This document shows positions 38,801-48,873 of a stretch of 64,000 nt of DNA, in pieces (the first letter of the stretch is position 1; every line of letters begins with the position of its first letter). The stretch spans positions 56,937,239 through 57,001,238 of the forward strand of contig OV884012.1 of assembly GCA_930367205.1 (NCBI GenBank), given 5' to 3'. Position numbers and translations under genes: made by a program. Source of the DNA: Acanthosoma haemorrhoidale (lineage: Eukaryota > Arthropoda > Insecta > Hemiptera > Acanthosomatidae). Under the pieces are notes generated by a model. The model was given only the letters and a program-made list of their open reading frames with translations. It was not told the origin of the DNA and made no database searches.

Positions 38801-39129
38801 TCCAGTCCTACCAACAACCAGTTCAAGATGTCCAGTCCTACCAACAACACAAGCAAGAGGACCAATCCTCCTACCAACAACACAAGCAAGAGGACCAATC
38901 CTCCTACCAACAACACAAGCAAGAGGACCAATCCTCCTACCAACAACAGGACCAAGAGGACCAATCTTCCCATCAAAAACATGGGCAAGAGGAGCAGTCA
39001 TCCTACCAACAATCCGCACAAGAAGTAAAGACCTTTCAAACTCCTGTACAAGAATCCGAGGGGTACCAGCAACCGGCCCAAGAGGAACAAGTGTACACAC
39101 AGTCTACTTCCGAAACTGACACACCTTAA
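29821..39129 (+). CDS. SmD2-like (SNRPD2) core snRNP protein with long Gln-rich tail
   Basis: Three coding exons join in frame: 29,821-29,941, 30,978-31,115 and 38,383-39,129 (stop TAA). SmD2 is one of seven Sm proteins forming the ring on spliceosomal U snRNAs; it pairs with SmD1. Exon one gives [13 protein letters not shown] and ends at RTQ, the SmD2 intron position. Exon two gives the Sm1 motif ([13 protein letters not shown], then [11 protein letters not shown] and KELWTE). Exon three gives the Sm2 motif ([18 protein letters not shown]). The Sm fold is complete, but differs from the highly conserved canonical SmD2 at many sites, including TVRGFDRH and the Lys/Ala linker. SmD2 normally ends some ten residues after Sm2, near residue 118. 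Here about 220 more follow, mostly YQQ/Gln/Asp/Ser repeats, giving at least 334 residues. It is probably a diverged paralogue. Introns are 1.04 and 7.27 kb. The N-terminal few codons lie upstream; see 27,528. Confidence 0.85.
33066..33480. mobile_element. MITE with inverted ends, in SmD2-like intron 2
   Basis: The left end (TTGGCCGTATTCAT, an A-run, then GGATACGCTTTTAC) pairs with the reverse complement of the right end (GTAAAAGTATATCC, a T-rich run, TACGGCCCAA). About 415 bp in all. A third, internal partial copy of the end (AGTATTCATAAAAGCG near 33,391) suggests a nested or rearranged unit. There is no coding sequence and no clear target duplication. Confidence 0.65.
33905..34190 (-). mobile_element. 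Old LINE reverse transcriptase fragment
   Basis: In one minus-strand frame, [20 protein letters not shown] resembles the GxRQGDxLSPxLFN block of non-LTR reverse transcriptases, and [10 protein letters not shown] sits where the segment before the catalytic box would be. Two stops interrupt it. It is too decayed for a clade, but differs from the jockey copies, which have AGVPQGS at this place. Confidence 0.45.
35883..36112. repeat. TAA-rich low-complexity tract
   Basis: Repeated TAATAATA-type sequence and a 14-base A-run inside SmD2-like intron 2. No other feature is visible between 34,191 and 36,480. Confidence 0.6.
36484..36507. repeat. (GT)n microsatellite
   Basis: About twelve uninterrupted GT units, some 60 bases outside the 3' end of the antisense jockey copy. 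Confidence 0.9.
36570..38076 (-). mobile_element. Jockey-type LINE, 5'-truncated, RT frame intact, antisense in SmD2-like intron 2
   Basis: About 1.5 kb on the minus strand. It is the best preserved of four copies of this family. Coding sequence fills 36,884 to about 38,076 and the 3' UTR runs to an AATAAAG near 36,574-36,580. The 5' breakpoint falls inside the RT domain just before [12 protein letters not shown]; beyond it, the copy at 2,698 continues with related sequence and this one does not. Absence of frameshifts suggests recent insertion. Because it is 5'-truncated and lacks ORF1 and the endonuclease domain, it cannot move by itself. I could not define a target duplication. Confidence 0.9.
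36884..38155 (-). CDS. Reverse transcriptase, C-terminal two-thirds (jockey clade)
   Basis: A 423-codon frame without stops. The first 25 or so codons ([12 protein letters not shown]...) are flanking intron DNA. Element-derived protein starts near [16 protein letters not shown] blocks follow in order: [38 protein letters not shown] (first catalytic Asp), [21 protein letters not shown], then [14 protein letters not shown] with the catalytic FADD box near residue 218. After that come the thumb region ([17 protein letters not shown]) and the conserved C-terminal region ([20 protein letters not shown]). It ends at [13 protein letters not shown] sequence and PRELL. The polymerase would copy element RNA into the genome by target-primed reverse transcription. 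The N-terminal endonuclease and start are missing, so it is a truncated remnant that happens to stay open. Confidence 0.9.
   Translation of the reverse strand: MMDPRIRNKKNNNTIYGSLYNTIIHLILNHGKPPNDASSYRPISLLPILSKIFVKLLLKRLLPIVESKNLFPTHQFGFRKRHSTAQQGLRVVDHVSSALETKQYCTAAFLDIAQAFDRVWHAGLLYKLKRYLPQTLFLILQSYLSNRFFQVRCGLEYSNYYPINAGVPQGSVLGPILYNLYTADVPSTPNTFLATFADDTAVLSSHTDPDIASHNLQNHLDEIEYWCNQWRIKVNEAKCFHITFTLCRKTCPLVYFNSIPLPVSETVRYLSFHLDKRLTWNPHTRLKRQELNRRFGQLYRLLQRTSHLSIENKLLIYKVILKPIWTYGIELWGTAKKSNIKRIQSFQSKVLRTIVNAPYYVSNKTLHNDLNIPYILELIPSKFMKFHSSLSNHPNPVAQSLHCATHPYNPPRILKRQWPRELL
38383..38460 (+). CDS. Sm2 motif segment opening the last SmD2-like exon
   Basis: The acceptor (CTTTTGTTAACAG) ends at 38,382. 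The exon opens in phase 0 with [20 protein letters not shown] and ILVVKVP, aligning with the C-terminal strand region of SmD2. An ATG-only scan misses the first codons and calls GTG at 38,392 a start; the splice site explains the true reading. After KVPSIQ the similarity to SmD2 stops and the tail begins without a stop codon or second splice site. Confidence 0.85.
38745..39003 (+). repeat. Coding minisatellite in the SmD2-like tail
   Basis: Bases 38,839-39,003 are five 33-bp units: three exact ([11 protein letters not shown]), then [11 protein letters not shown] and [11 protein letters not shown]. Before them, from 38,745, are 30-33-bp units of the [10 protein letters not shown] type. The units are multiples of three, so expansion keeps the frame. 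All six frames stay open here because of the repeat, which creates long false ORFs on both strands (for example 38,318-39,100 minus and 38,373-39,119 plus). Confidence 0.9.
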
Positions 39130-39218
39130 TCTTTAGCGCTCTCCTCTCGATGCGTTTCTTTCTATCAAAAACTACATTGAAAACATAAGAATTTTTTGTA
39201 CATCATATATTAAAAAAA

Positions 39219-39224
39219 ATAAAG
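39219..39224 (+). terminator. Poly(A) signal of the SmD2-like gene
   Basis: AATAAA 90 bases after the stop codon at 39,127-39,129, the first on the plus strand. Confidence 0.65.
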
Positions 39225-42200
39225 ATTCTAATGTTATCTACCAGATTATTGTATAAATCAAACTGTTTCTTTTTTATTTACCAGATGTGACCTGCATAGA
39301 CTCTGTGGCGTAAGAGGAGGATATGGAGTAAAATTTTAGGGGTCACGAATTAATTTGGACTTATAGATAGGTAATCGTGCGTACCACCAATTTTTTCTCA
39401 TTAATAGGACAAACCATTACAGTTATTACCCTAATGAAGAAGAGTATAATTATTAAACATACCGTTTTTCAAAACAAAAACGTTGTCTGCATTTTTTCAT
39501 TATGTCGGATCATACCGTTCCTGCTGGATTCTAGTGCGATTTCCTATTGCGCTCGAGCTAGCACAATGAAGGTAAGCAATACACTCATGGCAGTATTTTC
39601 ATCCCCACTATATGGATAGATCATCTGGTATTGTGTATGTGTACAGCCTGCATCGTAATCATTTTTCCACAGTGCAAGGGATGCAAATAAGTATTGTGGT
39701 AATTTATTTACGATTTACCTTTGTATGAAAAATGTCATCGTATAAATTTATGTAAGTACGATCCCCTTTGGCGTGTAAAAAATCATACCGTGTGTAAAAT
39801 GTAGCCTCCCTGCAGTATTAAACAATGTGCAAACAATGCATTTGCATTAAGTAAGGCATCTTCACTTGCATCAAATGAACGTCTTCTAAAATGAAATTAC
39901 GCGTTTTTAAATTCCAACTGCATCGAGTACACTGGAATGGGCTAGAGTAGACTTGTTTGGGATACCTGCTTAAATGGCCTAGAAAAATGTTTCGAAGTAC
40001 GGTGTATGTTTGCATCAGGCTATGTGACATTGTAAGAGGGTGATCCTTCCATACATCTAATACACCTTGGAGTTGAACTAAGCAGTTTTTCATCGAAAAG
40101 CAGTACATAATTGGTTTTAGTTAAAACCAACCTTTTGTTTTCCATCGGTATAACCCGGTTTCCAATATAACACCCACTTATATTCAGGTCTAACTTTAAA
40201 CTCATGGAAAGGAATATCACTTTCATTTTTCTCTACACTCAACAGCAAGTTCATTTGCCTGATTGCTTGTTTTAAGTTCAGAGATTAATGCTCAACAGAC
40301 CGTGCAACAGTAATAATTTAGTTCTTCACTCAGTTGAAAAATTTCAAAGAAATACTGTATGATTCACAGAATCTAATACTTGTTTTTTTTTCCTTTAGTA
40401 AATCATTTCGTAACATTTTATATTCATTATTATTTGTATTACTGTTTGAATGTTTAGAATATATATATTGTATAATGATAATATAATATATTATAATTTT
40501 GAACAGGTACATAATCTATAATATTGACTTGCAGATTAACAATATTTCATTTTTGTAAGAGTAAAGTAACGATTTTCAGACGCATAATATTTTACATAGT
40601 AATTCCACTTGATTCCCTGATGATTTTCAAAATAAAACCATTCCCACGAAAAATAATGAAGGGTCCTATATAAATTAATGAGTATAAAAAATAAATAAAT
40701 ATTTTTCAAGCAAGTTCACTAGGATATGAAATTAATAATTCTTATGAATGTTCACAATAATTTTTCAACCCTAATATAATAAATAGGATGATAACTTGCA
40801 TGAAAGTTTTACTTGATTATAAGAAAAATTATAAGGTCAAATATTAACAAGACGTCCTGATTAATAGTTTGTAATATTTGCTAGGACTACAGTAAACTAT
40901 AATTATTCTGAAACTGTTATCAGATGTATATTCGTTGGTTATTAATTAATTACTGTAAATAAAAAATTATTGTTTTGCGATCATGTAATGCATCATAATT
41001 TGTTATACGTATTATGTGTTTCGGCTTTATAATGGACTAAAATCTTTTTTGAAATTTTTTTTTTTTAATTTTTCAAAGAGAGAAATATAAATTATTTGTG
41101 TGAAGGTAGAATGAGTTTGCTAGCCCGCAATATCTAACTGTTGTGCGGAATAGTAGCTCCAGAACCCCTTCTTTGGCAGATCGTCACAAGATATATATCC
41201 CAGGCCGTAATAATATGAGTTATTACCGATGGCGTCATGTCAAGATTCCGTGGGTTAAATAGAACATTTAAGACCTAGAGTAAAAATAACAGGAAATACT
41301 TAATATTCTCTATTTCCATGATATTCTCAAAATGAGCCATTTTTCCCATTCACTTAAAAAAATAATGAATTTTGATGTTTTCATTCATTTATCTTTCCTT
41401 CAACTCTAACGTTTTCTATTAGACCTTGAGACGTGAAGAGTTACATCAGTTTGGTATTCAATCATAGTAAACATCAAAAGTACTTCAAACATGTTTAAAA
41501 AATTAGCTCAAAAGGCAATTTGTCTATAAGGTATGAATTAGCTCTTGAATCACAATTATTGATGCTGCAAGATGAGCCTATTGTAATTTTATGAATAAAT
41601 TTATAAAAACAAAAGAAATCAGATTTAAAATTACTTAACATTCTGATTTAGAATGTTTACAGATATTAAGTTAAAGTACTGTAATATAATTCACAAGATG
41701 AAATGTAATAAAACAAGAAAAAATTAACGAAGCTGTTACTAATGTATTTTTCATAATTTTGCTAAAACGCATGTTTTAGTGTAGATGTTTCACGTGATGC
41801 TAAACGATTGGGAAAAAATAGTAATATACACATTTGGTCTTTGGGGATTCGTGATTTTTTCCCCTTTTATATAAAATATTTTTAACCTATAAATTTGAGA
41901 TATTGTTTGTAATTTTAATTACAGCAAGAGGCTCTCAAACACTTATAATTAGGATATCATAAATATATTTAAAATATGTTCAATTGACATTAACGCGATT
42001 TAAACTGTCAGCTTCTACTTCTGTTTTAGATACCTTATTGCGGTACTTTATTTAAAACTTCCTTAACTTAAGGGAAAAATAAACGGATTAAACCTAAAAT
42101 ACCTTCTTAGCTTCTACTTGCGTAATATTTAAAGTAAACAAAACGTGGCCGACTTGTAAACGTTAATGTATTTTAAACGCCACGTATCCGGAATATTCCT

Positions 42201-42663
42201 AATTGATTAAGTCATTTTTTTATTGTTTAACTAACTATTAATGTGAAACATACAGAAAGATGGAAGACCCTCCGAAAACAGTCGGAAAGATAGAAAAGAG
42301 ATAAGAAAAATATTTAAAACGTATTTACAATTCAAATTGTTAACACATGTTCCACTAACCTTCCCATGTTATTGTATTGGCTATAACACAATTATGTACA
42401 AACAGACATTTTTAAATAGTAGGGATAATAAAGTAAAAACGTACTCAAGAAAAAACAAAAGTATAATAATAAAGAATTATTTATAACATCCAATGACGCC
42501 TAAGAACGCTAGAAAATTTTATTTTTGTTCGATTCACAGTGTATCAGGTTATAACATTGGCAGGGCTCTTTCAAGTCACTAAACTAGCGGCCTGTGCTGC
42601 AGATGAATGTTCGCTTATTTCTGTGACTACAAAAACAAAAGTGTTGTTGAGCCATGTACTTAC
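39225..42663. other. Intergenic, or introns of the membrane-protein gene
   Basis: Mostly AT-rich. Two patches differ. 39,820-40,230 is open in two overlapping minus frames (96 and 68 codons) without known motifs. 41,110-41,275 is GC-raised and open on the minus strand for about 40 codons, but has no good acceptor. Either could hold a downstream exon of the gene whose first exon ends at 42,664; I cannot show it. Confidence 0.35.
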
Positions 42664-42981
42664 CACCCAACCGTAGACATGCAAGGCACCGTGTGGCTTG
42701 GAAGCCTGCACCCTTACATGTGACTCTGCCGTCCTGACAGGAAGGATGGCGAAGTACCTGACGCCCTGTAGGCCCCTGGAGACGGCCAACTTAGCGGGGA
42801 GAGCAACCAGAGAGGTGGAGAGGAGGATGGGAAGGATGACCGCGGCGGCGATGAGGAGGCAGGCGACAAGGAGGCACCATAGGAGCACACAGGCAACGCG
42901 ACGCTTGTTCGGACGTCGACGCGATTCTGTGACGACGCGATACTGCAGCCAGCCGTCTTGCCGACGGACCGACCTGATCAT
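42664..42981 (-). CDS. First coding exon of a single-pass (type II) membrane protein
   Basis: The ATG at 42,981 sits in a strong context (GCGGCCGCCATGATC). 106 codons lead to a perfect donor (GGGTG followed by GTAAGTAC), so the 30 codons read through after it in an ORF scan are intron. The N-terminus is basic and cytoplasmic (MIRSVRRQDG and RRRPNKRR), followed by one long hydrophobic segment at about residues 29-60 (CVLLWCLLVACLLIAAAVIL and on). About 45 residues of likely extracellular or lumenal sequence follow, with VRYFAILPVRTAESHVRV. Basic-in orientation predicts a type II or signal-anchor protein. The exon is markedly GC-rich against its surroundings. The exon end is phase 0; further exons should lie below 42,660 but were not found. 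No family is recognised. Confidence 0.65.
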
Positions 42982-43075
42982 GGCGGCCGCCAGCGACCGA
43001 CTGCTGTCTCTGTGCTCAGTGTTGCTCTGGGGGAGAGGGGGCTAGCCAGCGTCCCCCCCTCTAGGTAATTTTCAG
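42700..43075 (-). promoter_or_regulatory. GC- and CpG-rich 5' region of the membrane-protein gene
   Basis: The densest CG content of the window (GACGTCGACGCGATTC, GGCGGCCGCC). It covers the first exon and about 90 bases upstream on the minus strand. There is no TATA box at the expected distance. The initiator is undefined; a CTGAGCACAGAGACAGCAGT stretch precedes the ATG. Confidence 0.4.
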
Positions 43076-43904
43076 GGTCACTGTCAGGCCGGGCTTCTTC
43101 CAATCGTAAGTGGATTCACTTGTCCCACTCGAAAAAAAACTTATGAAAAATTCATGTCAATCAATTAATGCAAGGTCAATTAGCAAAACGATTCTGATGT
43201 CACACATGACAAAAGCCCCAACATAAGTTCAATGTTATTAATCCAAGTATTGAATCTGCTCAATAGAATGAGGAATTTTTTGAAAAATTACTGTGAAACT
43301 TATTAATATCCAATTATCACTTTTCATGGAGTTGCTTTTATTTTAGGGATCATTAAATGTCGGGAGCACCCACCATAGAGGGTCTCGTTAGCCCATTTAC
43401 TGCTTGTCGGGCGTCATAAATAAAGAAATAAACCTGTGGTATTTGACCTTTGCTGGCGGCTTAATCACCGGGGAGCTTATTTCGAATTCGTTTATTGACC
43501 TGACTTCATAAGATCGTAGAAGGTGTGCCCCGACAATGCACAATGTTTAGAAGATGAGGAAGATGCTATGTAGCTTACGTGGTCTTGGAATTACCACAAG
43601 TTATCATATCACTCGGTATCTCTGGTGAAGGTCGTCTTTTGAATGGAAGATGTCGCTTCCAATGACATGCTAGTTTAGCAGGACAAGTCCAGGGAACTCT
43701 GCTGGAAAAGTCGTGAATGTTGACAGCGCAGGAGGATTAAAGCTAAGATTAGGGAAGAGAGGTGCAGAGGTAATAAAATAAGAAAGCCATGGTTCGAGTA
43801 GAGCAGCATATGCCGGTGCAAAGGGAGATAGCAGAGTTCACTTTAAGTATGTGATTCCAACTGTATAGAAAATATCAGAATTTCTCCCTTTATATAGGCA
43901 GGTC

Positions 43905-44335
43905 ATTCCTGCACACAGCACATGAAAGTGCGGTTTACTTCGGTCCAACTCTCATGTTCCAACTGAAGCCTGGTCATTTTGTGAGCTGTGGTAAGGAGAG
44001 GTTCACGGCAGGATGTTGAGCCCGGAGGTTATTTTCACTAAGCCTTCTTTTTACAGTCCTGCTGGAAATTGAAACATTTCGAACTTGCCTTATGAGGCTT
44101 TATATCTCATTTCCGGTTTCGCAAAGCCGGGTGTACCTAACGTGTTTTTCTGCTGTATGTCTAGGCCAGCCCTGCCTCTTCTTCACGGGTGACGGTCTGT
44201 CTCCCTAAATCACTTTAGAGCCCTGCCTATGGACGAGTGATGTACGCCCAGTCTCCTGGGAACGATACGCTGGCTGTATACTTCCTCAATCAATGTCACA
44301 GCCCTAACGCAATCGTATTCACTTACGGACGTTTC
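43905..44335 (-). pseudogene. Tc1/mariner-superfamily (Tc1-like) transposase relic, DNA-binding part
   Basis: Minus strand, broken frames. From 44,335: VRAVTLIEEVYSQRIVPRRL followed by GVHHSSIGRAL, the first helix-turn-helix of Tc1-like transposases. Then, after a stop and a frameshift, HTAEKHVRYTRL, and VSISSRTVKRRLSENNLRAQ with HPAVNLSLPQ, the second DNA-binding domain. It breaks off around the WTEVN segment that leads into the catalytic core, so the DDE residues are absent. Terminal inverted repeats were not found. This is an old, non-functional fragment. Confidence 0.75.
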
Positions 44336-45147
44336 TGGGGCCATTGAGCAAAATTAAAGAGTTTATAAAGAGAATGAATGAGTGAGAAAGAATTATATAA
44401 GATGTGTAGATTGGATTGATCAAATGCCACTGTTTGTCAAAAAGGGATTTAAGATTAAACAAAGCATTCTTCACGCTTTATATTTACACTGATATCGCAT
44501 AAATACTAATAGTTAATCAAACTAAACAACCATATAAAAAGCGGAGATAATTTATTTATTATTAACTAAACAAAATTGAGTGATGCGTTAATTTTTACCA
44601 CCAGTATATTTTAGATTCACCTGTGCTTACCATATCTTTCTCATTTGTGTATTTAAGTTGTTTGGTGCTATGCGACTTGTTGTATGCTGCTAGCTACTGT
44701 GTTCTCGTTTAGCTTGTTTATGCTTTAATTCAAATACATTCAGTCAGTCCACATCGAAAGGGGGCGTCTTATCTCTTATTTTGGTTTTTGAATTAGATAC
44801 TGATCATTACCGGAAGTCTAAGAATTATTGAATTCACATACGCATATGGTGCGTAAATTTTTACCAATTTCTTCCTTTTTTATCCACAAACACGAATTCA
44901 ATTCTTTCCACGAAAGAAATAAATGTTTCTTGAGTCAACACATTAATTTAATATTTATTATTATTATTAATTAGGTGTGATGCAGCTTAGAATAAAAAAA
45001 CATATACAATACTCTTTTTAGTTTATTTTAAATTGTTTTAAGCAAACAGTAGAAGTTTCATTCTGTATGTTTGTTTTTTCATCTCTTCCTATTTTATGAG
45101 TAAGTTAATAAGGTTGCATGAACTTTCAAATTATTCCTTATTAATGA
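44336..45147. other. Intergenic, AT-rich
   Basis: No supported feature. The bases between the Tc1-like relic and 42,982 (43,076-43,904) likewise hold only short frames and may contain remains of the transposase C-terminus too decayed to read. Confidence 0.4.
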
Positions 45148-45336
45148 CAGCCACCAGTGAACTCCCACCACTGTACCGTAACAATCAACCTCCACCGAGG
45201 ATTCCCACACTCCTTACTCCTCTCACACCACCTTCAAGCAGGTCCTCCTAGTACAAGGATCCGATCACCCTAAATATTTTATATTTCTCCCTCATCCTAA
45301 AATTCTAACTAGAGAGCTTAGAAAAAAACAAAAAAC
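45148..45336 (+). mobile_element. Poly(A)-tailed repeat family, copy 3
   Basis: About 189 bp, very close to the corresponding part of the minus-strand copy at 16,146. It starts CAGCCACCAGTGAACTCCC, passes CAAGGATCCGATCACCC, and ends in GAGAGCTTAG and an interrupted A-tail. It is the most 5'-truncated copy. Different 5' ends with a common tailed 3' end are the mark of retroposition. Confidence 0.8.
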
Positions 45337-47624
45337 TTATTAATGAATCCGGAACTCGACAAATCTTGAATCCACAGAATACTGTAATAATAAACAATAA
45401 ATAATGTCAGGCAGTACATTAAATTTAAAAGTAGTTCAGAAATTAATTTATACCCAACAAAATTTGTGAATCTAGTTTGATTATACAAGTTTGTGTGTTT
45501 AGTAGTAATAAGAACAAATAATAATAAGGTAAAAGAACAGTGTTAAATTAAAGGAGGTTCCCCATTTAGCAACTATACAGCTTTACTGTATTATTAGGAG
45601 TAAAAGATAAATTGAAAAAAAGTTACGAATACTAAATTATGTGGGGGCAAAATGTTAAAATACATACCAGGATGTAATATCAATTAGAGTGAATATTGCC
45701 TACATACCTAAAAGATCAAGGTTAGTAAATGATTCAATAAAAAACAAAGCATGTCTTATTTCACTTTCAAACACAACCACAACTTATTATAGCACTTTCC
45801 TCTAGCACTGTTGATTTGGCGTGTTGATGAACTTAAACATAAACACCACAAACTTCTCTAACTGCCCTTCCACGTTGCCACAACACTTAAGTTAAGGACT
45901 ATGGCCAAATTGTAGTCACAACTGAATTATTGTTACAAACAGCTACTAGAACATTTGTAGTAGCTGTCACAAAGAGTAATCCCCGGAGTGATAAATGCTT
46001 CTTACTTTAAATCACTAGGTGGAAAATAATATTATTATCGACGAAGCCAATCGTCACAGTGGCCGAAATAGAAGGCTATACTTTCAAACAATCATCTTTC
46101 TTCTGCCTGTGTATTCTAATATATCGGTCGTAAAAATAGTTTAGTAAATCTTAAATTTAAGCACCTCCTGTTCTCAATATTTTAAATATAATAATGGGTA
46201 GTGTGAGAAAAAATTAATCTCATACGTATCAACTAAAGATTCCCCTCTGATGTTAACGCTTTCTCAATTCACAAGTAGATTTATTTATTAATTACTACAC
46301 TTTATATATAAATATGACCAATCTTTTATACAAGAATTACTCCCCAAGGTAGTTAGATATTAAATACCATGTTTAGGACAAAGCCTTATTGTAATATTTT
46401 TACGATCAAATTTAATTTATTTATTAGAATTAGTTTGATTATAGGGGAGTAAGTTTTCGGTTTAAATCATCTGTATAAAGTGTTTATGACCTCTTTAGGT
46501 ACCCAGGAAATACTCGTAGGACCTTTTTGGGGACACCATTTTTATTATGGTGGGAATATTTTGCCAGTAAAGTAGTAGACAGAGCTTTTCAGATCTGCAG
46601 CCAAGCAGCACGTGTTATACTTTCACTGGAAGTTAGATTTCAGTAGATTATTAGAGTGGTTTTCAGACATCAGATACTTCTACTCCTCCTATAATACTCA
46701 ACTCCTTGCTTTCCAAACACCTTTCTACCCAACGATTACCACAGGAGGTTAAGCTAGAGTATCAGAGACTGAGGTAAGCGAACTAATTTTACGATGTCCC
46801 GCTGCTTTATTGTTGCATCGTTTGATTTTACATTGGAAAATTAACTCCTTATCTAGCGCATACAAATAGAAAAATACTCCAAAAAAATATGTTTGAAAGC
46901 TAAATTCATTTATTCCTTTTTATATTTCGTAAATTAAAAAAAAATAGAATTTCATTCATAACTGGTCTAACAAACTTGCAGTTGGTTTAATTTTTAAAAA
47001 ATATATCTTTAATACATTGTTTACTTACTTTACTTTATTTGTTTGCTCACACCTGTACTAATTTGGCACAATAAGTGAAATTGTTATGGTTGTTCATTTA
47101 CAGCATGCCAGGGACACTCTGCGGAGCCTACTAGTTGTACGATTCTTAATCTAATTGAGTTATGGGGAATCATGGGGCAGAACTTCATCCATCTCTTTTG
47201 CTAAAGTTCTAACGGGGCTTCTATATGTTCACATCCATAGTTGTCGGCATTATCTACATCAGAGGATTTAAGTAAGCATGTAGCTACTCTTGTAAGCGGG
47301 AGAAGCTTGTTGTGATCTGGGGCTTGATAGTTTTGAGGTCCCGTGTAAAGCAAATTACCTATTTTTTTAAACTTAATACGTACCGAGAGCACTTCAAAGT
47401 TTAGAAAAATTTACAAAATACAAAAAAAACTGTGAGTTTTCCCTAGTGCCGTTTATTTTTCAATTATATGAATAACGTTCAATACCCTAAACAATAGTAA
47501 CCTAACTCTTAGTGAGAGGTTTATTCCAGAATAAAGAACACAGTTATCCGATGTGCACAAATGTATTTTATAAAAATTATTACTACATGAGGATATATTA
47601 ACTAAGTAGAAAATATTTAAATTA
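45337..47624. other. Intergenic
   Basis: AT-rich with no credible gene. A 63-codon minus frame at 47,201-47,392 (ending GCEHIEAPLEL) lies downstream of the GCDT protein fragment and might belong to the same unit, but shows no motif I can place. Confidence 0.35.
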
Positions 47625-47990
47625 TTACAGATTACCCATTAATATTAATTCATAAAATGCTTGACCGTCCATGTTTCCACCGTGCAGTGTCACTGGAAAT
47701 TTTTCCCTTGCTTCCGACATTTGGCGTGGTGTTGCATCGTCATCTTTGAAAATACTACTAATGTCAGACAGAGAACAGGTTTTCTCATAAATAGTGAAAA
47801 CATTCTTCTTTCCTGGTTTAAATGGGTTCGATATAGTGTCACACCCACTTGCTGCTTGAAGGAAAACAATACCCTGAGTATTGTATTTGCACGAAGCTAA
47901 CGAATACAAAACACTGGGGGCATTAGCTCACCCACTCTTTTGGAAAAAACGTTCTTTTGAAAAGAGCCTAATGCAGGCTCGATACTATGA
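47625..47990 (-). pseudogene. Fragment of a multi-copy 'GCDT' protein (PIN-like nuclease type)
   Basis: The minus-strand frame 47,625-47,909 contains IVFLQAASGCDTISNPFKPG, matching the FLHAxxGCDTTSxxFGxGK motif of a protein family found in many copies in insect, cnidarian and other animal genomes. About 65 bases upstream, in another frame, TGEDFDLIVSSLH matches the usual GEDTDLLVLL motif that precedes it in intact members. Those motifs look like the acidic sites of a PIN/FEN-type nuclease fold; that fold assignment is from memory of the family and tentative. The frame changes between motifs and the lack of a full-length frame indicate a relic. It is probably spread by, or part of, a mobile element. 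Confidence 0.5.
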
Positions 47991-48589
47991 GATCGAAGTC
48001 TTCACCTGTGATAGACCTTCATCGCTCTGATTAGAGCCAGTTATATGGTTATGTCCAACCATATGACAGACCAGAATTACACAGTCGACGAGCAGTGAAG
48101 TAGCTTTCCGTGGTGAACTTGTGGTATTCATCAGGATCTATTTTGTCCTCCAAGCTGAGCATGTCTTGTAGGCAATTCGAATGATGCATGGGAGAAGGGA
48201 CCATATCTCCGACAGTCCCCCATGCGTTCAGCTTTAATGATTTTTTTTGTCAGGGTACACGTGCGGAAGTATCGAATCCACAGCGTAGCTGTTGGGACAT
48301 TATTTTCAATTTTTTTTAGCTTTCCTGCGAATTTCAGTCATTCTATGTAAAACCGGATCATCATATGCCCTCAGAATAATGGATTTCACCGACCGAGTGT
48401 CTCCCAAGGACTTCACATTCTCCTCCTAAAAATGGTGTTAGTACAAGTCCCTGAACGACAAAATAAGAGAAACTACTCGAAGAAGAAATAATTAGAATTT
48501 GCCCAGCAATCCTCATCGACAAATAAGGAGATGTGAATGTGAATTTGTGTATTTTCAAAGGACTAAGCAATACTGTAATGTTATGTTTA
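47991..48589. other. Intergenic, possibly upstream part of the GCDT relic
   Basis: Moderate GC at 48,060-48,330. On the minus strand a short readable piece (ERMGDCRRYGPFSHASF) may be the N-terminal part of the decayed GCDT protein. There are no splice sites or promoter. Confidence 0.3.
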
Positions 48590-48873
48590 GGTAGTGATTC
48601 GAGATTATTTTATTATATAAAATATTACATGATATAAAATAAATTATAAAATGTTTAATTACAAACCAGTGAATGTAGCACAAGGAAGTATGTCAGTAAT
48701 TGGAAGAGCGGAGAGGAACGCTGGGAATTCAGTTGTTTATAGATGCTTTAAAGGAGAAGTGGTCAGTTGTTTGGAATTGTTTGAGAAGAGAGGTGTTAAG
48801 TTTGCAGACAGTCAAATATATTTGTCCCGAGGGCGCTACTGTTTCATTTCGTCCCATTATCTCATATCATCAC
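48590..48873 (+). repeat. Unnamed dispersed repeat, copy B, left part
   Basis: Homologous to 7,640-7,915 of copy A. The shared frame reads SVVYRCFKGEVVSCLELFEK and RGVKFADSQIYLSRG here, and is open from 48,651 to the LTR insertion. Better preserved than copy A, where the same frame has a stop after YLS. Conservation at the amino acid level with changes at third positions suggests a once-coding sequence. It is interrupted at 48,873 by the solo LTR and resumes at 49,572. Confidence 0.6.
48869..48873. repeat. Target-site duplication (left), ATCAC
   Basis: Identical to 49,567-49,571 across the solo LTR. Confidence 0.85.

Noticed and set aside
38318..39119. Long overlapping frames on both strands over the SmD2-like tail (248, 260, 97 and 81 codons)
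   Set aside because: They arise from the 30-33-bp repeat, which keeps several frames open. Only the frame that continues the Sm2 motif through the splice acceptor is supported.
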